From the NCBI RefSeq assembly GCF_030272615.1, contig NC_081415.1, forward strand, positions 631,013,240-631,077,239: 64,000 nt of DNA. The letters run 5' to 3'. A program made the translations under genes and the position numbers. Under the pieces are notes generated by a model. The model made no database searches. It saw only the letters and a program-made list of their open reading frames with translations, and was not told where the DNA came from. This stretch comes from Cryptomeria japonica. Its lineage: Eukaryota; Streptophyta; Pinopsida; Cupressales; Cupressaceae. Each line of letters begins with the position of its first letter. Position 1 is the stretch's first letter. Shown one piece after another: positions 1-10,414 of the stretch.

Positions 1-112
1 TCCAATCTCTCGAGGGGGCATATCATTCCCATCTTGGGGCAACTTTGTATCAGTTCATATTATTTTCTTTGAAACAACGCGACAAGCTGCATTGTCTCAA
101 AGAGGGGCAAAA
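1..112 (+). mobile_element. 3' end of internal region of a Tat-like Ty3 element, with polypurine tract
   Basis: The sequence runs through a G-rich stretch (CTCGAGGGGGCAT near 8-21) into a polypurine tract at 99-112 (AAAGAGGGGCAAAA). The LTR start TGTAGACACC follows at once. The same layout (CTCAAAGAGGGGCAAA then TGTACACAC) is found on the minus strand at 58,067-58,085, so the two elements belong to related families in opposite orientation. The coding part lies outside the window. Confidence 0.7.
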
Positions 113-139
113 TGTAGACACCTAAAATTGTCATGTCTA

Positions 140-375
140 ATTAAATAAATACTTTATTTATTTAATTATTTTAGCCTAATTCTTCTATTAATTAAATAAA
201 TCTTTATTTATTTAATTAATTCATTTATCCTCTTCTAGCTTTATTTCTCATTTATATAAATACATTTATTTATTTAAATTATCCTTTTCCTAAATTAAAT
301 AAATATTTATTTATTTAATTGATCCCACTTCTTCTATTAATTAAATAAATCTTTATTTATTTAATTAATTCATTA
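140..375 (+). repeat. Array of AT palindromes in LTR U3
   Basis: A near-palindromic unit, TTAATTAAATAAAT followed by ATTTATTTAATTAA, occurs about four times (near 145-170, 188-222, 291-325, 336-372), separated by short pyrimidine-rich spacers such as CCACTTCTTCTA. The LTR at 57.3-58.07 kb carries the same kind of array. Confidence 0.75.
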
Positions 376-528
376 ACCTTTTCTACCTATGACACATGTT
401 ATTCATCTCTTAATTCATATACTACCTACCCTCTCATTATTTTCTTATTTTCTCTACCTACCCTCTAATCATAGCCGACCTCTTTTTACACCTTTCAATC
501 TTATCCCTCCATTTCATATAGTGTCTTC

Positions 529-535
529 TATATAA
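529..535 (+). promoter_or_regulatory. TATA-like box of the left LTR
   Basis: TATATAA lies in the sequence TTCTATATAAGGAG, about 415 bp into the LTR, followed by a CT-rich leader. This is a normal position for the U3/R promoter of a plant LTR. Confidence 0.5.
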
Positions 536-889
536 GGAGATTCTTCCTTCATTATCAACCCTAACTACTTGATCAATTGACTACACTACGCTTTGCACTT
601 TCAAATGCGATCCTACTTGCAACCACATTTCCATTCTTTGTTTAGCTCTTGTGCACATAAAATCTAAGAGCAAATATATCAAGCAAGATCAATGGAGATA
701 GGAAGAATGGAGATTCAAACCTTATTGGACATGTGATGGTATAATCTTTGTGCTTTTATTTGATTTGCATTGTCTTAGGTAATCTTCATATGTTATGGTG
801 GATCTTTGTTGTTGTTAGGCTAGGGTTTTGTGGTTGAATTTATTTAGCCTTTCAATATTGTTGTTATCCATTTTCACCGTATACAGGTG

Positions 890-1943
890 ATTAGGGTAAA
901 ATAGGTGATAAATGAAGTGATTTGGTAGAAACAATATGTTATAAATATCGCACGGAGCCACAGACTTGGATCTGGGTAAAGTGATATGTTTGGAATCCAC
1001 TCTAAGAAGTTCAACTTGGTTTTTAGGGACCAAGTAGTATCAATTCGCCATGGTCCTCCAAATTTTTTGTCATCGAAAGTTGAACCTGTTCATCTCTATG
1101 AACTCTGTCGATCCTCCCGAGCACAAATATATACCTATATCCCGCACACAGAAAGAAAGGGGAAATTGTTGGGAATAGGGGTCTACCTAAGTCAAACCTT
1201 GGTTTAGGAATTAACTTTGAATAAAATAATGCAAATACTGAATAGATATACCTTAGATATGTAATTATTGATAATAATGCTTTTCTCTTTGAATGCAGTC
1301 ACAAATGTTGAATGTAATGGCATGACAAACACATGAACATGAAAAAACCTAATCACACACACACACACACATCCTTGCACAAAATTGATGTAATTTTTCT
1401 CCACAATGCTTGAAGGATGAATATGCAACCCTAAAGATCTCTAAAAAATGCTTGATGAATGCTTCACAGATGCATGAGTCTTATATTTCTTATATTGTTA
1501 GATGAAAATAGGTTGATAAAATGTCTTTATATAGGGTTCCATAGGTAATTTACCAGTTAAGTCAACCCCCAACGGTCATGTATAGCCACAGGGATCAATT
1601 CATGTCGGGGAGATACAACACCTACCCTATTTCAAAATTGGGCCCCATTGAGAGGGAATATAGAGTTTTGGGGTGCCATGGTCCCTCTACAAATAGGACC
1701 AAGATAAATCTCAATGGAGAGGGGTAACTCACCAGGGGACCCACGAATGGGTGTTCATGGCCTCAAAGTTGGAGAATGGGGTCAAATCAGATCTAGACAA
1801 GGGATGAGAGTAGGACACGCTAAAGTCTGAGCATAAATATGATGTGTAAATTGGACCAGTGATAATTTACTATGCTATAAATAAGTGCTAGGAGAGTGTG
1901 AAATTGGACACACTAGTAAAGGTGTACAATTTACGATGCTACA
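890..1943 (-). mobile_element. LTR block A, minus strand (3' LTR of a decayed Ty3-like element, truncated)
   Basis: On the minus strand it starts TGTAGCATCGTAAATTGTAC at 1943, preceded by a polypurine tract (AAAGTGGGGGCTAAA, 1944-1958). Blocks B and C start almost identically. It holds a TATA-like CCCTATATAAAG (minus strand, near 1530). The motif near 1160-1200 (CTAAGTCAAACC) recurs in B, C and D. Similarity fades left of about 1020, where the left LTR begins, so this copy looks truncated. Confidence 0.55.
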
Positions 1944-3491
1944 TTTAGCCCCCACTTTAGCGGAGTATGATCTTACAGTCATACTCTTAGTAAAGTATAA
2001 ATGAAGAAATAGAGCATTTGAGAGAAAGACAAACTAGGGATATGATAATACTGAGGGATGATCAAGCCCCCAAGCATAGGATTCTATCAATCCATGTAAG
2101 TAACCTTCAAGTATAAACAAAACCAAACAACGTTAGTACTAAAACACAAAATTTCAAGTCAAATAGTTGAAGAGACCTTGATCAACAAAATATCTCAACT
2201 ACTAATATCATTCTTGACATGCAATTGTAAGAGAACAATTGGACTCATAGAAAGAAAAAAGACATACAACAATTGAAAGAACAAGAAACCATGATCCAAC
2301 ACTTATCAAAGTGTGTTATCCTATGTGTTCATGGGAGAGAAAGAAGGGATATGGATTCCATGGGCTAGCAAGTTGCATCAAGATAGGTGATCCATGTTGG
2401 GGAGGAGAGTTAGAATAGTCTAGCTATGTTTTGCTAGTTCCACTCACCCTATTGCATATGTTGTTGTCTGGTTTCAGGAATTAAGCATCTCCTATAAGAC
2501 TTTGTTTTGTATGGTTTTGAGCATGCAACAACCTATATAAGACATTTAAATAAAAAGGAAAATGTCTAGTTTTGGGAACATCTCATATAAGACTTTATTT
2601 TTTCTAGTTTTGAGCATGTGTACCTAGTATAAGACAAATGATAAAATGATGATGAAGCGTGAAGATACAAAAATCCCGTAAATTATAGATAAAATAAGAA
2701 TGAAACATGAGCATGAAACAATCCCAAATTCATAATTAGTAGTTTAAAATGCAAGTAGGAGGCTACATATATGCCCCCCCTTAAGATGTCAACATAGTCC
2801 TATATTGATATATTAAGGTAGATAAAAACAAGGATACTCACCTTCAATAGCAAGGAGATATCCATTAAACAACAATGCATGCATTCCAAGCTAGAAAGAA
2901 AGATTCTTGAATAGGATTCATTTCTCTAAGAAAGGAATAGATAATTGTAAAAGAGACATCTTGCAACAAATGCAAAGGGATCCTTCAGATGGATGCATTA
3001 TTGACAAAGGAGGAAGAGATCTTTTCATAAAGATATCCACCAAAAATATAGGGGATATTTAATAAAGATGACATTTTAGAAAGGAGAAAGGGACTAAGAA
3101 TACACACCTTCTCCAATGTTTGGGAAAAAGTGGATTCTTAGTGAAGGATTGCACACATTCACTAGGGAGAAATTATTCATAAAAGACAAACCATTTCAAG
3201 GAAGAATAGATCCTAAATAAGGAACACACATTTACTCACTTGAAGGATAATTATATACAAGAAATGACATCAAATTATGAAAAATGTAACTCCACAAAGG
3301 AAAAGTGAGTCCTTAGAAAGAAAGGATGATTGAAAGGCTATTCTTTCCCCCCAAGCATGTAGACAAGAATATTATGTTGCTACCTAAGTATGATTGTACC
3401 TAAAATTGTACCACCAATGAATGACAAGATCCCCTAATAAATAAGCTAACAATGTCACATAGTGAGGAGCAACATAATAGGAACATAAATG
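1944..3491 (-). mobile_element. Non-coding 3' part of the decayed minus-strand Ty3 element
   Basis: No coding sequence can be recognised. It contains the polypurine tract at 1944-1958 and a direct repeat of about 40 bp (2486-2525 and 2579-2618; both hold CTATAAGACTTT or ATATAAGACTTT and end TTTTGAGCATG). The assignment to the element rests on its position between LTR block A and the gag/protease-like pieces. Confidence 0.4.
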
Positions 3492-3722
3492 TTATTTGGA
3501 AGGAATAAGATGGAAATCCAACTCATTGTCATCAAGTACTTGAATGATACCAGTTACAATAAGTAGTTGAATTTTTTCCACTAAATCATGACATTCATTA
3601 GTAGAATGACCATGGATTTGATGATACTTGAAAAAAGAAGGATTGCCTTGATTTTTTTTACGATTCTTTCCTTTATTTTTTAAAGGGAGAGTAATCAAGT
3701 TGGCTTCAACCAAATAATACAA
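3492..3722 (-). pseudogene. Gag zinc-knuckle-like fragment of a Ty3 element
   Basis: The minus-strand translation has KYHQIHGHSTNECHDL followed by an IQLLIVTGIIQ helix. This resembles the C-x2-H-x3-G-H-x4-C segment at the end of gag in Tat- and Athila-type Ty3 elements, with the first Cys lost. A lysine-rich stretch precedes it. The frame is open for only 76 codons. On this strand the piece lies after the protease fragment at 4103-4743, the reverse of the usual gag-then-protease order, so the region is rearranged or made of two elements. Confidence 0.45.
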
Positions 3723-4102
3723 AAGACTCTCTTATTTTGATGAGAAGTTGTAAGAAGATATATATGTATTAGACAATGGGGGAGGGGATGTCGACAAAGG
3801 AGGACTTTGGAAACCTAGACCCTCTTTGGAAAAATGTGATGCAAATTTCTCATGACCATCAAAACTTTGTTGTACACATCCTAAACCATTTCCATTGTGT
3901 CCATGCATTGATGGTAAAATGTCTAGAGGAAAGGGTTCATTCTTAGTGTCAAATTCTAAAGAGCCCCCATTATCATCAAGATGTGTGTTGGAAGAGAGGT
4001 GAGAATTAATTTAGAAGAAGCTTGGATAAATAAAACACAATGCTCCTTGAAGGCTTAATTATTAGATTGAGGGATCATATACCCATTGAAAGAGGGTGTA
4101 AA

Positions 4103-4743
4103 TTATAATGTACCCCAATTCCTTGGTAAGGAAGCATCATTCATAGGAGATTGTTTTGTTGAAGGAATCATAGTATTAAAGGGAGAAATGCACCCTACTT
4201 CATCATGAACAAAATCATATGGATTAGGATCAACCTTTATTGTGTGAAGTTCGTTGTTATATATGAATTTGATTGTACAATTAAGGGTAGAAGGAATTGA
4301 TTTCATAGCATGAATCCACAATCTACCTAGAAGGAGGTTATAATTAAGATGGTTGGGCATGACATGAATAGGAGTAGGTAAAGTCGCTGGTCCTACTTTA
4401 ATAGGTAATACGACTATACCAAGTGACTCTCTAGGAACATTATCAAAGCCACAAACACAAATAGGATCGAGTTGAATAGAAAATAATCCCAATTTATATT
4501 ATCCAATAAGTCAACACGACAAATATTAAGTGTTGACCTATTATCAATTAAATTACCTCTTATATTTTGTTCATAAATACAAATAGAGTAATCATAAAGG
4601 GGATCATCTCTATTTTTAATCTTTATATAAGGTAATTCATCTTGTGAGAGTTTAATATCATTTGGTTTAGAAGAAGGATGAGGAAACACTCTTTGTATGG
4701 CTTCTTGGATCAACTTATGGTATGAAGGTGAAGTTTGAATCAA
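4103..4743 (-). pseudogene. Aspartic protease region of a decayed Ty3 element
   Basis: Two overlapping minus-strand frames (4743-4414 and 4492-4103) together look like a Ty3 protease. The first has GNLIDNRSTLNI, where a normal enzyme has D-x-G-S/T, so the catalytic Gly is replaced. The second has the flap-distal motif NLLLGRLWIHAMKSIPSTL, close to the usual LLGRPWIH. One frameshift near 4490 separates them. The enzyme would have matured the gag-pol polyprotein; this copy cannot. No reverse transcriptase follows on the same strand before LTR block A. Confidence 0.6.
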
Positions 4744-5044
4744 GTCCCAAAGGGAAATCTTAGCTAAGATTTCATGGAGTTTCTCAACAAGATTAGGTTC
4801 CTTATCAACATGCTTCTTAGGATAAGGGGGGGAGGAAGGGAAGTGAGAAGAACATTGGGATATTTATTTATGACACAAGCATTAAATGAGTGATGTATTT
4901 CAAAACCATAATTTTATTCCAGTTGTCTTTCCATATCACATCTTTCACATATGTATTTTACAACTTTAAGGATATTGGGAGGATTCGTGGGCTTATGTGT
5001 TTCATAACTAGAAACATGAATGGTATTGACTTGATTAATCTCTT

Positions 5045-6671
5045 TATTCTTTATATAAGAATAAAATGGAATCAAGTAAATTAAGACCTAATCCCACTCT
5101 CATGCACACATTGGAATACGAAAGAGCCTAAGGAGATGATTCACTTTGGATACTTCTTGCAAGAGGGAGTCAAGGAATATATTTAGGGTTTCTATTCCTT
5201 TGTTGCTATGAAGAGGAGATGTGAAAAATGCAATGAAATAATCAACTAGGCTTGGGAGATAAGAAAAAGTGCAAATGTAAACTAAAACATTGAAAATTGT
5301 AGATCTAAAACTAAAACATAGAGTACAGAGCAAGAAATGGAATTCAGATGTGCACTTGTCACCTAAATTTGAGCATAACTGAGCAGGAGCAGGGCACCAC
5401 GCCTTGGTCTCTGATACTGCATAGACATGTACTACTATAAATTACTATCTATGAGTCTCTAGTGTTGAATTTCCATAGGAAGTAGAAAAACATAGAGGAC
5501 TAGGGCGCCACGCCCTAGTCTTAGAAAACTAAGATTTTCCTTTGATCTTAAGTCTGCACCTGTGTGTCTTGTCAGTTCTGAAGATCGTGTGTATGTTGGA
5601 TTTCTATACCTGCACTTGTAACTTGAAAAATGGTGTCTAGGTGGATATATAGGGTTTTTCCTTAGTCAAACCCCTTGTTTTGCTGATTTCCAACTCCAAA
5701 AATAGATGATAATGTACTGAAAATGTGTGTGCAAGAATCTTGTGTGTATGCAAGATCCTCAATGAACAAAAAAGTAAATCTAGAGTTCTACCATATGCTT
5801 GGAGAATAAACCCTAAATAAATGTAAATGCTTCAAATCACAAATGCAATGATGGATCTAAAGCATGCATGTAAATCTGAAAAATGAGTGTTATGAAACTC
5901 ATACAAAGATATGCAAATAACATGAAATTATACCAAACCCTAAGGGAGAGGTACAAGCCAATCAATAATCGATGATCTGCTATTATTATTCAATATCTTC
6001 AAATCTTCAACTGATGATAAAAATGGTTGATGTAGACTTGATAGATGCTTGATTTTTTGATTGAAGACTTCACATAAACTTGCACTTTCACTTCATAAGA
6101 CGCTCCTTCAAAATTGCTAGATGGCTCCATCAAATGAGGAAAGAGAAGGCTATATGTATGAAACCCTAACTTTGTTTTTTTATCATAGGTCAACTTAGAA
6201 TCAATATAGTTTTGTAATCCTTTGGATTTAAACTTAAAAATACCACCAAAACATGCTCCCAAAATTCGGGGCGAAAAAGTAGGGACCAAGAGGCATCACC
6301 TCAGTCCGACCAAATTTTTCCCAAATTTTTAGGGAAGCAAGGTATCGTGATTCTAAACTCAATTCCATAAGAAGACGATTCAAGGTGTTTAGGTATGTGA
6401 AATCGAGCCTTGAAGTTAAAAATAGGACATAATTAGGGCTTTTGATGAATTAATTAATTGAAAGAATAAAACAAAAAGGGGCACACTTAGGGTTAAGGGC
6501 CCAATTTTATGATGTATAAAGTGATGAAAGAAAACTTTAGATTTAATTAAATTAATTAATTAAATTCTTAAAGAGAATTTGAAATACAAGATGCAAACTC
6601 ACTAAGTCGGGTGCTAACCTAAGCGTTGAATGGTATCGCCCAATTAAGGGTGTACAATTTACGACGCTACA
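5045..6671 (-). mobile_element. LTR block B, minus strand
   Basis: It starts on the minus strand at 6671 with TGTAGCGTCGTAAATTGTAC and is collinear with block C (21,800-23,277). Shared landmarks on the plus strand are AAAATGGAATC near 5048, CATTGGAATACGAAAGA near 5108, TTAGGGTTT.TATTCCTTTG near 5184 and CTTAGTCAAACC near 5662. It also has repeated G/C-rich words around the 'GCCCTAGTC' motif (5380-5530). The length is about 1.63 kb. It could be the 5' LTR of the element that ends in block A, or the 3' LTR of a compact element that begins in block C. Confidence 0.55.
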
Positions 6672-7304
6672 TTCTCCAAGGATACATATTTAGAAGGGAG
6701 AGAATCAAGGAAATTGCTAATGATTTCATCTTGTTTCTCCAAGGTATCTTTATGGGTAAGCCAAGCTTTAGGAGAAGGAAAAACATAACTAATTAATGCT
6801 TCATCTCTAGTTAGAAATTCATTAAAATGAAAAGGGGGAATAGAATCATTAGGAAAGGTGATGACAATATCATCCACTTGCACCAAATGATCCTCATGGG
6901 AGGTACATTTAAGGAGAAAGATGGACATCATTCTTCAAATATTCATCCTTAGAAGGGAGAGTTTTGTAAGAATTATTCATAACCTCTTCTTTCACCAATG
7001 TTCCCTCATTGGTAGGACCAAATTTGGGAGGGGATAAATCAATGTCTATCAACACTTCTTCTATAGGAGAGGTACAATGTATGGAAGGTAATGTAACATT
7101 AAGGAAGGTGTTTATGATATCATCCTCTTGCTCTAAGGTACTCTCATGGGAGAGTAACATTTTAGGAGAAAGATCAATATTATTCCTCAAAACTTCATCC
7201 TTAGAAGGGAGAGTTTTAAAAGAAAGGTTAATGGTCTCTTTTTGCACTAACATGTCCTCATTGGTAGGAGGATCCTTAGGAGAGGGATAGAGTGAACCAA
7301 GGGA
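6659..7304 (-). pseudogene. Reading frame of tandem 40-residue repeats, part of a compact retroelement
   Basis: The product is not recognised. The minus-strand frames 7304-6909 and 6931-6659 (one frameshift near 6920) encode about five degenerate repeats of some 40 residues. Each repeat carries TL-x-x-E/Q-D-x-I-I-N-x-F or similar, then LPSKDE and D/N-I-x-LSPK. The stop codon TAA lies inside LTR block B, 11-13 bp after its first base. Upstream the frame can be followed across the chromovirus insertion to a minus-strand ATG at 21,581, with only the 5-bp target site duplicated. The repeats are hydrophilic and acidic, with no catalytic motif. It may be a structural or gag-like protein of a non-autonomous element, or a captured repeat gene. 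Confidence 0.45.
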
Positions 7305-7309
7305 GGTGG
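7305..7309 (+). repeat. Left target-site duplication of the chromovirus
   Basis: GGTGG lies directly before the 5' LTR and GGAGG (21,540-21,544) directly after the 3' LTR. Four of five bases match. Confidence 0.6.
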
Positions 7310-8906
7310 TGAAGTGAACCTAACACTCCAAGCATGCAATTTAGTTTTTCCTGAGTTATTGTGTTGTCTTTCATGATGTAATAAAGGACCAACCATTTGG
7401 GACTCAATAGAGCCATGGTTGAGTTGCTCAAGCTTTTGGTTGTGTCATTTGTGTTTGGGATGCTATCAACCTAGGAAGTTGGAATGCTAATGTTGATCAT
7501 AGGAGTAGTACTATAGATCATTGTCATCATGTAATAGGGGTCTATTGTTTTGTGTTTAGGTCTTCTAGGATGCTTGAGGGCCTTTGGGAGCCTCGGAATG
7601 CACTTGAGTGCAAAGTTGCAACCAAGGTGTCAAAAAGATGTAAAAGTTGTTGAGCAACATTTTGCAAAATTTGCATTTTTGATGATTAGCATTGAAAAGT
7701 TGGTTCAACAAAATGAAACATGGGCATATAATCCAAAATACCTTCATTGTACGGGTTGGAGAATTTGGAATGCAAGAACAATTTTTTGAGTTGTAAGCAA
7801 ATCTCATTTTCTTTACCATTTTAACAGTTTTCTTGGTTTTTTGTTGCATTGTACGGTCCAGTACGGACTTGTCAGTAGAATCTCATTGCAGGGCATGAGA
7901 GTTTGTTGAAACATCTTTCAATCAAGGTAGATTAGTAGTTCTAAGTGTGTTTGGTTGCAGAGATCTCATTCATCCTCTATAACTAGGTGCAAAACCCTTG
8001 CAAAGTAGGGTTTAAGAGCAAAATGGCTCTAACTAAGCATCCATTGATGGCACCAATTGAAATCAAATGGAATTATAGGTTAGGGTCTATACATATGATT
8101 AGAGTAGGTTTTGTTGTTTTGCAGGCCTTTATGGTGTTTGTGCAATGAAGCCCTAGACTCACTGCTAGGAGTTAGTGAGTTAGGACAACAAAAGATGTAC
8201 AAATTCCGAGCACATGTGGATTGGTGGAAGAGAAATGGACCCATGGTTGGAAATCCCTCTAAGTTCCCTTGAAGAATCCCTAATTAGATTTGGTAGATGT
8301 TTTGACTAGTGAAGGTTTTGAAGAACAAGTTTGTAAGTCACTCGGGTAGGCCTAAACCCTTGAAAATAGGATAGTTTTGGTTCCCACATGTGTACGGAAA
8401 ACTCAGATGTAATTCTTCAATATTGTATGCAACTCTGAAGAGGGTGCTTGAATCTGCAATTTATTTGTGGCCTTGTTTAGGGTGTTTTCAAACTAAGCCT
8501 TGAAAACTGCCAATGGAGGGCCTATTTGGGAGCCGGTATAGACAAAGAGAGGTTAGGAAACCTTAGCAATGGGTTTGAAGGTGCAAAAAAACCTAAAAAA
8601 CTTCAAATTCACTATGTAAATGTATTTTTCCCACCTAGAACAAGTTGGTGTGTTGTGATCCTTTGCAGAGGTTGTTGGAGCTTTAGGAGTGGTGTTGGGG
8701 ATTGAGGTGGAAGCCTCGACAGGAGTTGTTGATTGTCTAAGATTAGTAGATATACCTTGGAGGAAAGGCAAAGTGGATCAGACCTTGGAGGTCTAGATAG
8801 GAAAACCCCTACCAAGTTCCATTGGATGGGCTTGAGGAGTTAGAGGGTTGACTGAGACCAGAAATGAAGAAAGTGAATAGAACAAGGTCCAAGACTCTCT
8901 GCATCA
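7310..8906 (+). mobile_element. 5' LTR of a Ty3 chromovirus (1597 bp)
   Basis: It starts TGAAGTGAACCTAACACTCC and ends ..CTCTCTGCATCA. It is collinear with the copy at 19,915-21,539. By eye the first 240 bp differ at roughly 8-10% of positions, so the insertion is old. A perfect 7-bp stem (ACTCACT / AGTGAGT, 8157-8180) is kept in both copies. No clear TATA box was identified. Confidence 0.9.
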
Positions 8907-8909
8907 GAG

Positions 8910-8922
8910 TTGTATCAAAGCC
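8910..8922 (+). other. Primer-binding site, initiator-Met tRNA type, mutated
   Basis: TTGTATCAAAGCC lies four bases after the 5' LTR and matches the canonical TGGTATCAGAGCC at 11 of 13 positions. Both differences are G-to-T or G-to-A changes. Confidence 0.65.
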
Positions 8923-8943
8923 ACCCTTTGAAATATTTGGTGT

Positions 8944-10028
8944 ATGTCAGACTGTGAAGAATCAGAAGCAAGTTCAATGCCTCCAAAGGATAAGACTCCA
9001 GAAGCCATCCAACAGATGGTGGCAGAGATGATAGAAGGATTGAAGGATCATGAAGGAAGCAAAGGAGCCAGAGATGTTAAGAAGGAGAAGGGGAAGATTA
9101 AGACAAAATGGGGAGATGAGACAAATGAAGAAGTGGAAGATGGAGAGGAACAAGAAGTAGTAGCAATGCCTCAAGACCAAAAGCTATTCTTGGATGCAGT
9201 CGAATCCATCTTCAAAGATAATTTGGATGCATTACCCACCTTTGATGAAAATCTCAATGGAGAAGAGTTGCTAGATTGGATAGAGGCCCTAAATAATCAT
9301 TTTGATTATAAGGAGGTAGCAGAGGAGAAAAGAGTAAATGTGGCCAAATCAAGATTGAGGGGATCAACCCTAGTTTGGTGGAACATGATGCAAGAAGAAA
9401 GGTACAAGAAGGTAAGAAGAAGATAACTTCATGGGAGCGTATGAAGATAAGGATTAAGGCTCAATTCCTACCAGGGGATTATGAAGTTCAAATCCACAAG
9501 AGACTACAAAATTTGAAACAAAGGGAACTAGATGTCAATGCATACATTGAGGAATTCCACAAACTTAGTTTGAGGGCTAGGAAGAATAAGAATGAAGTGG
9601 AGAAATTGGCCAAGTACATGAATGGACTTAGGCAAAACATACAAGATGAAATAAGAATCTTCACACCAGAAACTGTCCATAAGTGTTTTCAGTTGGCATT
9701 AAGGGCAGAGGAAAAGATTAAGAGGAGAAGTGAACAAAATCAGAAACATAGAGGTGGTAAGAATTTCAGAGGTAGAGGAACCTTTGGTAGAGAGTAGAAT
9801 GCTCCAAGAAATGAAGAGCAACAAAACCAAGAAGGAAGTGGGGACTCACAAAGAGGAACATTTAGAGGAAGAAGCAATTTTAGGGGCAGGTTTGTAAGCT
9901 CAGGAAGAGGAAATACAATCTTCACTGGTAGATGCTATCATTACAATCAAGTTGGACATTCCATGAGTAGGTGCCCGGAAAAAACCTCAAGTTCAACAAG
10001 CTCATACATGGGTGAAAGAAGGACTCAA
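8944..10028 (+). pseudogene. gag: Chromovirus gag, broken, interrupted at its 3' side by a copia element
   Basis: This is the capsid/nucleocapsid part of a gag-pol frame. The retrotransposon gag domain is seen from about 9190 (LDWIEALNNHFDYKEV, then STLVWW and WERMKIRIKAQFLPGDYE) to 9720. An acidic, lysine-rich N-terminus comes before it and an RG-rich tail after it. A zinc knuckle at about 9930-9975 (CYHYNQVGHSMSRC) has its second Cys changed to Tyr. A one-base frameshift near 9410 and a TAG at 9795-9797 break the frame. Codons stay in phase up to the copia insertion after 10,028 and resume at 16,371, so gag and pol were one continuous reading frame. Confidence 0.85.
10024..10028 (+). repeat. 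Left target-site duplication (CTCAA) of the nested copia
   Basis: CTCAA at 10,024-10,028 is repeated exactly at 16,366-16,370. Removing the insert plus one copy restores the chromovirus reading frame. Confidence 0.95.
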
Positions 10029-10402
10029 TGTTAGAGTAATTGGGTCTTTACTTGATTAATTAAACATTATTTGTTTAATTCTTTAAGTTTCCAATTATCT
10101 TTTTACACTTAAGCTAACATTAGGTGCATATAATTAATTATTTTAATTAATTATTATGTGCAAACCTGGGGTTTTCCCTTTTTAGGGTTTCTTGACCTAT
10201 TAGAGGTTATTTTTCTTTTCATTGTATTATCTTTTCACAATACTTTTTTTCTGGTGAATTGGAGCTCTCTTGTTTGGGGAATAGTTTTTCCTGTGTTTTT
10301 CTTGTTCTTCAGATTTTGCTTCATTGCTTCTCCTTGTAACAGGTTATTCAGCTTGCAGAAGATCTTCAGGCTACTGTGGGGTTGTATTTCTCAACTCCTA
10401 TA
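10029..10402 (+). mobile_element. 5' LTR of a Ty1/copia element (374 bp)
   Basis: It starts TGTTAGAGTAATTGGGTC and ends ..CAACTCCTATA. The other LTR (15,992-16,365) has the same length and differs at about 8 positions (near 2%), so this insertion is much younger than the chromovirus that holds it. Confidence 0.95.
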
Positions 10403-10414
10403 TGGTATCAGAGC
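10403..10414 (+). other. Primer-binding site, initiator-Met tRNA, intact
   Basis: TGGTATCAGAGC follows the 5' LTR directly and is the canonical plant copia primer-binding site. Confidence 0.95.

Larger units (their letters stand above)
113..885 (+). mobile_element. 3' LTR of the Tat-like Ty3 element (right end approximate)
   Basis: It begins with TG directly after the polypurine tract. The first 260 bp (U3) are AT palindromes, followed by a TATA-like box near 529 and a pyrimidine-rich leader. The right end is set near 885 (..GTATACA) because LTRs end in CA and because sequence similar to other minus-strand LTR blocks starts soon after. No second copy of this LTR is in the window, so the end is an estimate. 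Confidence 0.5.

Noticed and set aside
8553..8771. 72-codon antisense frame also open in the other LTR at 21,185-21,403
   Set aside because: The two LTRs are copies of each other, so the shared frame is expected by descent. The product has no family motif and sits antisense to the LTR transcript.
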